From the NCBI RefSeq assembly GCF_000331775.1, contig NZ_CAPJ01000382.1, positions 1-24,876 on the forward strand: 24,876 bases of DNA, read 5' to 3'. The DNA is from Xanthomonas translucens pv. translucens DSM 18974. Its GTDB lineage: Bacteria; Pseudomonadota; Gammaproteobacteria; Xanthomonadales; Xanthomonadaceae. This document shows positions 17,986-24,876 of this stretch, piece after piece (position 1 is the stretch's first letter; each line of letters begins with the position of its first letter). Under the pieces are notes generated by a model, which searched no databases, had not been told where the DNA came from, and saw nothing but the letters and a program-made list of their open reading frames with translations. A program made the translations under genes and the position numbers.

Positions 17986-18987
17986 ATGGGACACGACCAC
18001 AGCCATGCACCGACCGAGATCCGCCACGAGCAACCGCTGTGGTGGGCGCTGGGGCTGACCGCCACGTTCCTGCTGGTGGAGATCGCCGGTGCATTCCTGA
18101 CCAACAGCCTGGCGCTGCTGTCCGATGCCGCGCACATGGCCACCGATACCCTGGCGCTGATGATCGCGCTGGTCGCGGTGCGGCTGAGCCGGCGCCCGCC
18201 CGATGCCAAGCGCACCTACGGCTACGCGCGGCTGGAAGCGCTGGGCGCGCTGTTCAATGGCGGCATGCTGTTCGTGGTCGCCGCCTACATCCTGTGGGAG
18301 GCGGTGCAGCGCTTCCGCCAGCCGCAGGAGGTGGCCACGGTCGGCATGCTCGGCATCGCCGCGTTCGGCCTGCTGATCAACCTGATCTCGATGCGCCTGC
18401 TCAAGGCCGGCAGCGGCGAGAGCCTGAACATGAAGGGCGCCTACCTGGAAGTGTGGAGCGACATGCTCGGCTCGGTGGCGGTGATCGTCGGCGCGCTGGC
18501 GATCCGCCTCACCGGCTGGAAGGTGATCGACCCGATCCTGGCGGTGCTGATCGGCCTGTGGGTGCTGCCGCGCACCTGGGTGCTGCTGCGCGAGGCCATC
18601 AACGTGCTGCTGGAAGGCGTGCCCAAGGGCGTGGACATGGCCGCGCTGCGCGCCTATCTGCTCGGCGCCGCGGGCGTGGAGGACGTGCACGACCTGCACG
18701 TGTGGGCGCTGGCCTCAAGCACCCCGGCACTGACCGCGCACGTGGTGATCGCCGATGGCGCCGACGCCGACGCGCTGCGCGCGGCCCTGTGCGACGGCCT
18801 GCATGCGCGCTTCGACATCGACCACATCACCCTGCAGATGGAAGCCGGGCACTGCGGCGCGCAACCGTGTGGGACGCCGGCGCGTGCTGCGCAGGGGACG
18901 CACCACGCACATGCGGATCACGATCACGACCATCACGACGGCCATGCGCGTCGGCACGGCCATGCACATGGGCATTCGCATTCCTGA
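17986..18987 (+). CDS. czcD: CzcD-type cation diffusion facilitator (metal efflux)
   Basis: Inner-membrane protein of 333 residues with six membrane segments and a C-terminal cytoplasmic domain. CDF proteins export Zn2+, Co2+ or Cd2+ in exchange for protons. Likely metal ligands are D47, H50 and D54 in SDAAHMATD (TM2) and E155/D159 in YLEVWSDMLGS (TM5); the glutamate at 155 is also what I recall for Cupriavidus CzcD, which resembles this protein throughout (LINLISMRLL, LWVLPRTW, NVLLEGVP, DLHVWAL). The N-terminus carries HDHSH. The C-terminal 29 residues (305-333) are histidine-rich, with 13 histidines, which goes beyond the CzcD I remember. The ribosome-binding site is weak. Confidence 0.93.
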   Translation: MGHDHSHAPTEIRHEQPLWWALGLTATFLLVEIAGAFLTNSLALLSDAAHMATDTLALMIALVAVRLSRRPPDAKRTYGYARLEALGALFNGGMLFVVAAYILWEAVQRFRQPQEVATVGMLGIAAFGLLINLISMRLLKAGSGESLNMKGAYLEVWSDMLGSVAVIVGALAIRLTGWKVIDPILAVLIGLWVLPRTWVLLREAINVLLEGVPKGVDMAALRAYLLGAAGVEDVHDLHVWALASSTPALTAHVVIADGADADALRAALCDGLHARFDIDHITLQMEAGHCGAQPCGTPARAAQGTHHAHADHDHDHHDGHARRHGHAHGHSHS

Positions 18988-19012
18988 CACCGGGCCAGGC
19001 GTCTCCCGCCTC

Positions 19013-19082
19013 CTGTAGGAGCGGCTTCAGCCGCGACAGGATCTATCGGTAACGCCTGTCGCGGCTGAAGCCGCTCCTACAG
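19013..19082. repeat. Perfect inverted pair of palindromic repeats (28-base arms)
   Basis: The left arm at 19013-19040 contains TAGGAGCGGCTTCAGC, and the right arm at 19055-19082 is its exact reverse complement. The loop is 14 bases. It starts 26 bases after the czcD stop codon and ends 25 bases before the displaced fadJ fragment. It may act as the czcD 3' hairpin and is the least diverged copy of the family in the window. Confidence 0.9.
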
Positions 19083-19107
19083 AAGGCGCAGAGGACGAAC
19101 GGCGAAC

Positions 19108-19293
19108 TCAGGCCACCGGCTCGCGCAACACCGGCGCATCCCAGCCCGGGCGCGGCGCGAAGCGCTCGCCGTAGCGCGCCTGCAGCGCGCGCAGCCGCTC
19201 CAGCGGCGCGTCGGGGCCGGCGGCACGGATGTGCTGGATCGGGCCGCCGCGGAACGGGGCGAAGCCGGTGGCGAAGATCCCCACTGCGTCGAG
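19108..19293 (-). pseudogene. Displaced 3'-end fragment of fadJ
   Basis: This stretch repeats the last 187 bases of the intact fadJ (21657-21843) in the same orientation. I count about 14 differences and no insertions or deletions by hand, or about 92% identity. The frame still reads TGFAPFRGGPIQHIRAAG, then a segment ending in REPVA, with the same TGA. Homology ends abruptly at 19293, and an in-frame TAA lies about 18 bases beyond. There is no start codon or ribosome-binding site, so it is a remnant. It is the left member of a direct repeat flanking the beta-helix gene. Confidence 0.9.
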
Positions 19294-19445
19294 TTCGTCG
19301 TTTTATGCCATCGCCGATCTTCCCAATGCGGTGGCCAGGACTTGCAACATGTCCACGCACGCCTGCTGAAGATGCGCAGGGCAGTGTAGCGGCTAGCTAC
19401 GCCGCCTCGTCGGCGATCAGAACGAGGGCACGGACTCATCGGGCC

Positions 19446-19490
19446 GCGCGATCGCGCGATCGCGCGATCGAACCGATCCGCTCGGTTCGA
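19446..19490. repeat. Three tandem GCGCGATC units joined to a stem-loop
   Basis: Three exact GCGCGATC copies (19446-19469) run into a perfect 9-base stem, TCGAACCGA (19468-19476) with TCGGTTCGA (19482-19490), loop TCCGC. It lies about 45 bases beyond the stop of the beta-helix gene on the minus strand and could end its transcript, but no T-tract follows. The rest of 19294-19533 shows no gene. Confidence 0.7.
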
Positions 19491-19533
19491 CCGCGCATGC
19501 CATGCGCGTGCGCAATGGCGGCTGCAAGCGCTG

Positions 19534-21126
19534 TTACTTGATCTCCACCGCACCCAGATCGCACACGGCGGCATTGCGGGGAAGTCCGCGCTGATCGATG
19601 CTGCGGCAGTTGTTGCCAGCATCGCGCGCGGGGCTGTTGGCGGCAGGCAGCAGGGTCAGCGTCGGCCCGCCATTGCTGGCGGGCGTGGACAGCAGTGGAT
19701 CGGCCGCCTTGACGTTGCCTGAGGTCAGGCAATGGGTCGGCCACACCGCCCCTTTGGCCGAATACTCGATGAGGTTGCCGCCGCTACTGCTCTGGTTGCT
19801 GCAGAACACGCTTTCGGTCTTCGAGAACAGAATGCTGTTGCGGATGTCGAACCTGTCGCCGAACAAGGTGGCCCCCGGTGTGTTCTCCGCGAAGGTGACG
19901 TTGTTGAAGCGGACGGTGGTGCTGCCCTGATCGCCGTTCGCCGGCCGCCAGCCGACATGCTGGATGGCCGCTCCCACACCCTTGGCGACGTTGCCGTAGA
20001 ACGTGCTGTTGCTGACGTCGCACGCGCCGTAGCAGTCCATGTACAACGCACCGGCATTGCCCTGCTGGGCCTTGTTGGAAAGGAAGCTGGTTTCGGAGAC
20101 GTTGATGGTCCCCGGGGTAAGGATGGCCGTTCCGGAATGCGAGGCGTCGGTGAAGCCGATGCTGATGCGGGCGCCGCCGCCAGGCCCGCTGGTGGCGATG
20201 TTGTTCGCGAACGTCGAGTACTTCACGTCGATGGTATCCGGCGCATAGGCCCAGAGCGTGGCGCCACCGGAGCCGTTGGCGGCAACGTTGTTCTTGACCA
20301 CCGTTCCGCACAGCGCCAGCGTGCCGCCGCTGCCCTTGCCGCCCTTGATGTAGCCGGCAAGGGAAGCGCCATCCGTATCGATGGCGCCGCCGCCGCCGAA
20401 GTTGCCCGCGTCGGGGAAGCCCTGCGGCGCGTTGATCGCTTGATTGCCGACGAACTCCGAGCCAACGATGTTCAGGCTGCTGAGCTGGGTGTAGAGCGCG
20501 CCGCCCAGCCACGACGAATTGCGTTGGAAGGAGCTGTTCACGATGGTCACCTGCGCATCGCTGCCGGCGAAGACGGCGCCACCGCCGATACTGCTGCGGT
20601 TGGACAGGAATTTGCTGTTGAGGACTTCCAGTTTGCCCTGATAGCCGACCTTGATGGCGCCGCCGCCCCAGGTGCCCGGGTCGTAGGCGTGGTTCGACGC
20701 CGGCTGCACGGAACTGCCGTTCTGCATGGTCAGGTTACGCACCGACAGCGCGCTGCCGGCGTTCACCAGGAAGATTCTGGCGGACTGGCGGCCATCCAGG
20801 GTGATGCGTCCCTGGCCGTCGATCACCGTTGGATTGCTTGCACCGATCGTGATCGAACGGTCGATGGAAATGCTGGTCGGCTTCGCACCGCAATTGAAGG
20901 TGATGTAGCCGCCCTGCGCTGCGGCAGTGGAGATCGCGCTGGCGCTGCAGCTGGCAGGCGTGCCATTGCCGACGACCGTCGCCACGGCCGGGCGCGCCCA
21001 TGACGGCGGTACCGCGCATTGCGGCGCTGACGGGACGGCGGCGATCGCCATGCTGGCGGTCATGACCGCGAGGAGACCCACGGCGTTCGCCTGGGCGTTG
21101 AGGGAGGGAGTGGTGATCATGGTCAT
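19534..21126 (-). CDS. Secreted parallel beta-helix protein with choice-of-anchor Q-like C-terminus
   Basis: Protein of 530 residues. A hydrophobic N-terminal segment (residues about 14-31) ending at AIAAVPSA looks like a signal peptide, though the n-region lacks Lys or Arg. The body is repetitive, with Asn-, Ser- and Gly-rich strands such as SKFLSNRSSIGGGAVFAG, SSFQRNSSWLGGALYT and STFYGNVAKGVGAAI, the pattern of right-handed parallel beta-helix (pectate-lyase-like) proteins. The last 35 residues (SPARDAGN...IDQRGLPR...CDLGAVEIK) match the choice-of-anchor Q motif. No lyase catalytic residues are recognisable, so it may be an adhesin, a surface protein or a polysaccharide-active enzyme. Codon use looks less GC-rich than in its neighbours, and it lies between direct repeats of the fadJ end, both hinting at acquisition. 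Start 21126 is not well supported by a ribosome-binding site; an ATG at 21120 is an alternative. Confidence 0.82.
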   Translation of the reverse strand: MTMITTPSLNAQANAVGLLAVMTASMAIAAVPSAPQCAVPPSWARPAVATVVGNGTPASCSASAISTAAAQGGYITFNCGAKPTSISIDRSITIGASNPTVIDGQGRITLDGRQSARIFLVNAGSALSVRNLTMQNGSSVQPASNHAYDPGTWGGGAIKVGYQGKLEVLNSKFLSNRSSIGGGAVFAGSDAQVTIVNSSFQRNSSWLGGALYTQLSSLNIVGSEFVGNQAINAPQGFPDAGNFGGGGAIDTDGASLAGYIKGGKGSGGTLALCGTVVKNNVAANGSGGATLWAYAPDTIDVKYSTFANNIATSGPGGGARISIGFTDASHSGTAILTPGTINVSETSFLSNKAQQGNAGALYMDCYGACDVSNSTFYGNVAKGVGAAIQHVGWRPANGDQGSTTVRFNNVTFAENTPGATLFGDRFDIRNSILFSKTESVFCSNQSSSGGNLIEYSAKGAVWPTHCLTSGNVKAADPLLSTPASNGGPTLTLLPAANSPARDAGNNCRSIDQRGLPRNAAVCDLGAVEIK

Positions 21127-21657
21127 GCTCGATGGGGGAGTGGGGGAACAGCGAGGCCCGCAGTAGCAATCCCATTGTCATGGACATCAATGACACCTTG
21201 AATGCGGCCAGCGGCCTCTGCCTGCTGGCGGCATAGCCTGCGCCGGCACGCGCCGTTCGATTCGGACGCCGTTACCAGATCGCACGATCCTGCGCGCAAG
21301 TTGTGCGGCAGCATGCGGATGTGCCGTGCGCAACACGGTTTCGATGCCGCGGATGGCACACTCCTGGCGCATGCGCCCCGCGCGATGCTGGCGCCTGGCG
21401 ATGGCCGACGCAGCGCGCGGCAGCGGGCATGCCTGCGCTAAAGCGTCTGCAGGTGCGGGCGCAGGGGCTGCGCGCGCGCAACGCCTGCACCGGCACTGCC
21501 GGCATGTTGCCGAGCGTGCAATTTTTCGCAATCGAGGTTTTTGGCGGTGACAGCCAGGCGCGACGGGTATTCCCGATAACGCTGCGTCGCGACGGATGGT
21601 GCTCCGGCGATGATCCAGTTGCCTGCAACGACCGGGGAAACGTCGGGCGAACCGAGC
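21127..21657. other. Gene-free stretch between the beta-helix gene and fadJ
   Basis: About 530 bases with no convincing gene. Several frames are open because of high GC content, but none looks like a known protein. The part 21510-21600 includes AT-rich blocks (AATTTTTCGCAATCG, GGTTTTTGGCGG) unlike its surroundings and could be a remnant. The minus-strand promoter of the beta-helix gene should lie at the left end, but I could not assign it. Confidence 0.4.
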
Positions 21658-23739
21658 TCAGGCCACCGGCTCGCGCAGCGCCGGTGCATCCCAGCCCGGG
21701 CGCGGCGCGAAGCGCTCGCCGTAGCGCGCCTGCAATGCGCGCAGCCGCTCCAGCAGCGCGTCGGCGCCGGCTGCGCGAATGTGCTGGATCGGGCCGCCGC
21801 GGAACGGGGCGAAGCCGGTGCCGAAGATCACCCCGGCGTCGAGCAGGTCCGCATCGGCGACCACGCCGTCGTGCAGGCAGGCCACCGCCTCGTTGAGCAG
21901 CGGCAGGATCAGGCGGTCTTCCAGATCGGCCGGCGCCTGGTAGTCCTTGTCCACGTCCGGCTTCTTCGCGCGCCCGTTCTCCCAGGCGTACAGGCCCTGG
22001 CCGTCCTTCTTGCCGCGCTTGCCCGGTTCCACCGTCTGCAGCGCGGCGGGAATCGGCAGCCGCAGGAACGGCGCCAGTTCCGCGCCGACCCCGGCAGCCA
22101 CGTCCAGGCCCACGGTGTCGATCAGTTCGATCGGCCCCATCGGCATGCCGAACGTGACCGCGGCCTTGTCGATCGCCGGGCCGGGAATGCCTTCGGCGTA
22201 GGCGGTCGCCGCTTCCAGCAGGTACGGGAACAGCACCCGGTTGACCAGGAAGCCGGGCGTGCCGGCCACCGGCACCGGCAGCTTGTCGATCGCCTTGCAG
22301 AATGCGGCCAGCCGCTTCTGGTTGTCGGCGGCCAGGCCGTCGTGGCAGACGATCTCCACCAACGGCATCTGCGCCACCGGGTTGAAGTAGTGCAGGCCGG
22401 CGAATTGCGCCGGGCGCTGGATGTGCTCGCGCAGTTCGCTCAGCGGGATTGAGGAGGTGTTGGTGCTGAGCAGCGCAGCGGGTTGCATTCGCGGCTCCAG
22501 CGCCTGGTACAGCTCGCGCTTGGCCTGCGGATTCTCGACGATCGCCTCGATCACCAGGTCGGCCAGCGGCACGCCGTCGCCGCTCAGGTCGCCCTTCAGC
22601 CGCGCCGCCACCGCCGGGCGCTTGCTGTCGTCCTTGACTCGCTTTGCGAACAATTCGCCGGCGCGGGTCAGCGCGCCATCGATGAAGCGCTGCTCGCGAT
22701 CCTGCAGCGTCACTTCGAAGCCCTTGTAGGCCGACCACGCGGCGATGTCGCCGCCCATCACCCCGGCGCCGACCACGTGCACATGGCGGATGCCCGGCGG
22801 CGGCATGCCGCCGCCATCCTTACCGCCCAGCGCCTTGAGCCGCTCGGTGAGGAAGAAGATGCGGATCAGGTTGCGTGCGGTCGGCGTGCTCGCCAGCTTG
22901 ACCACCGCCTTGCGCTCGGCGTCCAGCCGCGCCTGGATGCCGCCACCGCCGCTGCGCTCCCATACGCCGATCAGCGCGTACGGTGCGGGGTAGTGTTCCC
23001 TGCGCGCCTTGCGCGCGACCTGCTTGCGCATCTGCGGCGCCAGCAGCTTGCGCGCCAGCCAGTTGTTGCTGGCCCAGGCAGTGGCGCGCTGCTTGAGCGG
23101 GCGCGCGCTGCCGGTCAAGGCCAGCGCCACTGCGGTATCGAGCAGCACCGCTGGCGCGGCGACCTTGTCGACCAGACCAATTGCGCGGGCCGCCGACGCC
23201 GACACGCTGCGCCCGGTCAGCATCAGGTCCATTGCCGCCGGCGCGCCGATCAGCCGCGGCAGGCGCGCACTGCCGCCCCAGCCGGGAAAGATGCCGAGCT
23301 TGGTCTCGGGCAGGCCGATGCGGGTGGAGGCGTCGCTGGAGGCGACCCGGTAGCGGCACGCCAATGCGATCTCGGTGCCGCCGCCCATGCAGAAGCCGTG
23401 GATCGCAGCGACCGTGGGGCAGGGCAGTTCGGCGAGTTTTTGGAAGGTGGCCTGGCCGCGGCGGATCGCGTCGTTGACGGTGCCGCGGCGGTCGAATTCC
23501 TGGAATTCCTTCAGATCCGCGCCGGCGATGAAGCCATTGGCCTTGGCCGAGCGGATCACCACGCCCTTGGGCGGGTCGATGGCGATGCGTTCGAGCAGGT
23601 CGCCCAACTCCAGCAGCACGTCCTGCGACAGCGCGTTGACGGGCGCGTCCTGGCGGTCGAGGCTGAGCACGACGACGCCGTCGTCGCGGATATCCGCTTG
23701 CCAGTGACTGAATCGGAGCCCGTCGAAGCCTGAGAGCAT
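21658..23739 (-). CDS. fadJ: Fatty-acid oxidation complex alpha subunit (enoyl-CoA hydratase / 3-hydroxyacyl-CoA dehydrogenase)
   Basis: Protein of 693 residues that carries out the two middle steps of beta-oxidation. The N-terminal crotonase domain has oxyanion-hole segments (NGFIAGADLKEF, IHGFCMGGG) and the catalytic glutamates E123 (GGGTE) and E145 (GLPETKLG). The NAD-binding motif GAGVMG is at 324-329, and the dehydrogenase catalytic pair is likely H450 (GLHYFNP) and E462. A second dehydrogenase C-terminal domain completes the protein. The ATG at 23739 (MLSGFDGLRF) is chosen over ATGs at 23751 and 23781; a promoter-like TTGACG-N18-GATGAT (23806 to 23777) would start transcription downstream of 23781. 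The thiolase partner is not in the window. The symbol fadJ rather than fadB is by resemblance only. The last 187 bases are duplicated at 19107-19293. Confidence 0.93.
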   Translation of the reverse strand: MLSGFDGLRFSHWQADIRDDGVVVLSLDRQDAPVNALSQDVLLELGDLLERIAIDPPKGVVIRSAKANGFIAGADLKEFQEFDRRGTVNDAIRRGQATFQKLAELPCPTVAAIHGFCMGGGTEIALACRYRVASSDASTRIGLPETKLGIFPGWGGSARLPRLIGAPAAMDLMLTGRSVSASAARAIGLVDKVAAPAVLLDTAVALALTGSARPLKQRATAWASNNWLARKLLAPQMRKQVARKARREHYPAPYALIGVWERSGGGGIQARLDAERKAVVKLASTPTARNLIRIFFLTERLKALGGKDGGGMPPPGIRHVHVVGAGVMGGDIAAWSAYKGFEVTLQDREQRFIDGALTRAGELFAKRVKDDSKRPAVAARLKGDLSGDGVPLADLVIEAIVENPQAKRELYQALEPRMQPAALLSTNTSSIPLSELREHIQRPAQFAGLHYFNPVAQMPLVEIVCHDGLAADNQKRLAAFCKAIDKLPVPVAGTPGFLVNRVLFPYLLEAATAYAEGIPGPAIDKAAVTFGMPMGPIELIDTVGLDVAAGVGAELAPFLRLPIPAALQTVEPGKRGKKDGQGLYAWENGRAKKPDVDKDYQAPADLEDRLILPLLNEAVACLHDGVVADADLLDAGVIFGTGFAPFRGGPIQHIRAAGADALLERLRALQARYGERFAPRPGWDAPALREPVA

Positions 23740-23776
23740 GGGGAGGACCATCCGCTTATGTATGGAGAAGATCGTT

Positions 23777-23806
23777 ATCATCCAGAGGTTGTTTCCGTTG
23801 CGTCAA
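23777..23806 (-). promoter_or_regulatory. Possible fadJ promoter
   Basis: On the minus strand, TTGACG (23806-23801, 5 of 6) is followed after 18 bases by GATGAT (23782-23777, 4 of 6). Transcription would begin near 23770, giving a leader of about 30 bases to the ATG at 23739. Confidence 0.35.
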
Positions 23807-23910
23807 ATCCCAATCCACAGGGGAGTGACGCGGGTCCCGCGACCGCTGGCATGCCGCCAGCCTAACGGAATGCGGGTTAACGTCGTGGGGCGGCGGTCCG
23901 CAGGGCCGCT

Positions 23911-23937
23911 GAACTTTTTTCCGAATTGGCGGTCAGA
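23911..23937 (+). promoter_or_regulatory. sigmaE-type promoter of rpoE (autoregulation)
   Basis: GAACTT (23911-23916), a 16-base spacer starting with a T-run, and TCAGA (23933-23937) match the extracytoplasmic sigmaE consensus (GAACTT-N16-TCNRA). It lies about 40 bases before the rpoE ATG, as expected for self-activation by this sigma factor. Confidence 0.8.
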
Positions 23938-23977
23938 TGGTCCGACGTAGGTTGGGCTGACAGGAGTGCGGCCCGTT

Positions 23978-24598
23978 ATGGCCGATGTCGAAACACCTCA
24001 GGAGCTGGACCTGGAACTGGTCCGGCGTGTGCAGCGCGGCGAGAGCGCGGCGTTCGATGTGCTGGTGCGCAAGTACCAACACCGGATCGTCGGCCTGATC
24101 GGGCGCTACATCGCCGACTGGAGCGAATGTCAGGACGTTGCCCAGGACACCTTCATCCGCGCCTACCGCGCGATAGGGAATTTCCGCGGCGACGCACAGT
24201 TCTCCACCTGGTTGCACCGGATCGCCGTGAACACCGCCAAGAACCACCTGGTTGCGCACAACCGCAGGCCGCCGACCGACGACGTCGACGTGCTCGACGC
24301 CGAGCAGTTCGACAGCGGCACGCGCTTGCGCGACACCGACACGCCCGAGCGCGAACTGATGCGCCAGGAGCTGGAACAGACGGTGATGAAGGCGGTGAAT
24401 GCGTTGCCGGAAGAATTGCGTACCGCCATCACCCTGCGCGAGGTGGACGGGATGAGCTATGAGGACATCGCGCAGAAGATGGGTTGCCCGATCGGCACGG
24501 TGCGCTCGCGCATCTTCCGCGCGCGCGACGCCATCGACGCCGAACTCCGTCCCCTGCTGGATACCGACAGCGCCACTCGTGAGCGACACCGCGTATGA
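23978..24598 (+). CDS. rpoE: RNA polymerase sigma factor RpoE (sigmaE, ECF family)
   Basis: Protein of 206 residues. Region 2 (about 20-90: AAFDVLVRKYQHRIVGLIGRYI...CQDVAQDTFIRAYRAIGNFRG...FSTWLHRIAVNTAKNHL) binds the -10 element and core polymerase. Region 4 (about 140-195: LPEELRTAITLREVDGMSYEDIAQKMGCPIGTVRSRIFRARDAI) binds the -35 element. SigmaE responds to envelope stress and heat. I chose the ATG at 23978 (MADVETPQE), 11 bases after AGGAG; a GTG at 23966 overlaps that ribosome-binding site. The stop codon overlaps the start of rseA (ATGA), as is usual for a sigma/anti-sigma pair. Confidence 0.96.
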   Translation: MADVETPQELDLELVRRVQRGESAAFDVLVRKYQHRIVGLIGRYIADWSECQDVAQDTFIRAYRAIGNFRGDAQFSTWLHRIAVNTAKNHLVAHNRRPPTDDVDVLDAEQFDSGTRLRDTDTPERELMRQELEQTVMKAVNALPEELRTAITLREVDGMSYEDIAQKMGCPIGTVRSRIFRARDAIDAELRPLLDTDSATRERHRV

Positions 24599-24876
24599 CC
24601 GATAGCACCTCCATTCCCCAGCCCGCACCGACCCCGGGCGGCTCCGCCCCGGACAAGTTCGAACTGCATTACCGGCAGCAGCTGTCCGCGTTGATCGACG
24701 GCGAACTGCCGGCCGACGAAGCGCGCTTCGTGCTGCGCCGCTTGCAGCACGACGAGGAACTGTCCGGTTGCCACGAACGCTGGCAGCTGTGCGGCGACAT
24801 CCTGCGTGGCCGCGTGTGCATGCCGGCGCCGGCCGATTTCGGCGAGCGCGTGCGCCAGGCGGTGGCGGCCGAGGCG
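24595..24876 (+). CDS. rseA: Anti-sigmaE factor RseA (partial, runs off the window)
   Basis: The ATG at 24595 overlaps the rpoE stop in an ATGA arrangement. The 94 visible codons encode an RseA-like N-terminal domain: YRQQLSALIDGELPADEARFVLRRL, then ELSGCHERWQLCGDILRG and ADFGERVRQAVAAE. In E. coli this cytoplasmic domain holds sigmaE until proteolysis of RseA releases it. The membrane segment and periplasmic part lie beyond the window. A Pro/Ser-rich stretch of about 20 residues precedes the conserved part. Confidence 0.9.
   Translation, partial: MTDSTSIPQPAPTPGGSAPDKFELHYRQQLSALIDGELPADEARFVLRRLQHDEELSGCHERWQLCGDILRGRVCMPAPADFGERVRQAVAAEA

Noticed and set aside
16615..18699. A 694-codon minus-strand open frame across yeiH and czcD
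   Set aside because: It is His/Gln/Arg-rich, spans two well-supported genes and an intergenic gap, and has no domain.
19077..19622. A minus-strand open frame running through the fadJ fragment
   Set aside because: It reads the fragment in the wrong frame; the frame homologous to fadJ has an in-frame TAA just beyond the homology, so there is no functional gene.
21085..21126. The beta-helix protein start MTMITTPSL looks like the lacZ-alpha leader of cloning vectors
   Set aside because: Only the first codons agree, the DNA differs after about 14 bases, and the gene continues as a normal high-GC reading frame with no vector sequence around it.
23979..24628. A minus-strand reading frame opposite rpoE
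   Set aside because: It is a shadow of rpoE, which has clear sigma regions 2 and 4 and its own promoter.

Overview
The window is high-GC chromosomal DNA from a gammaproteobacterium of the Xanthomonas group. Support comes from the rpsP-rimM-trmD-rplS and rpoE-rseA blocks, the close fit of the RimM, KatG, FadJ and RpoE proteins to remembered xanthomonad sequences, GAGTCCC-type heptamers between genes, and many copies of a short palindromic repeat with the core TAGGAGCGGCTTCAGC. The genus is inferred from memory, not from a search. I found no tRNA, rRNA, CRISPR array, integrase or intact insertion sequence.

Layout from left to right. At 1-3280, the end of an unidentified gene overlaps a class IV aminotransferase (PabC-like). 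A near-consensus sigma70 promoter then drives rpsP, rimM and trmD; rplS has its own likely promoter and a strong terminator. At 3281-6452 there are two clusters of paired palindromic repeats, a MATE exporter on the minus strand, a small predicted lipoprotein, and hslR (Hsp15). At 6453-9128 lies katG on the minus strand, with a candidate OxyR site in its long upstream gap. At 9129-10539 a YafY/WYL-type regulator is followed by a glutathione S-transferase, with a palindrome at their junction. At 10713-15434 mutS is divergent from a predicted Tat-exported GH29 alpha-L-fucosidase with two C-terminal discoidin-like domains.

At 15679-17685 a LysR-type regulator is divergent from a YeiH-family membrane protein, with a perfect palindrome just upstream of the regulator. 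At 17986-18987 is a CzcD-type metal exporter with a histidine-rich tail. At 19013-21657 is the most unusual stretch: a perfect inverted repeat pair, a displaced 187-base copy of the fadJ 3' end, short repeats, a secreted beta-helix protein gene with looser codon use, and about 530 bases without a convincing gene, ending at the true fadJ 3' end. The direct repeat suggests that about 2.4 kb entered, or was rearranged, at the fadJ 3' end. At 21658-24876 are fadJ (minus), then divergent rpoE with a clear sigmaE-type autoregulatory promoter, and the start of rseA.

Most genes are housekeeping, stress defence (katG, gst, hslR, rpoE, czcD, MATE) or polymer use (fucosidase, beta-helix protein). I see no complete new multigene system. 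The strongest leads are the fadJ 3'-end duplication with its beta-helix cargo, the repeat elements with conserved spacers, and the paired regulator-operator arrangements.
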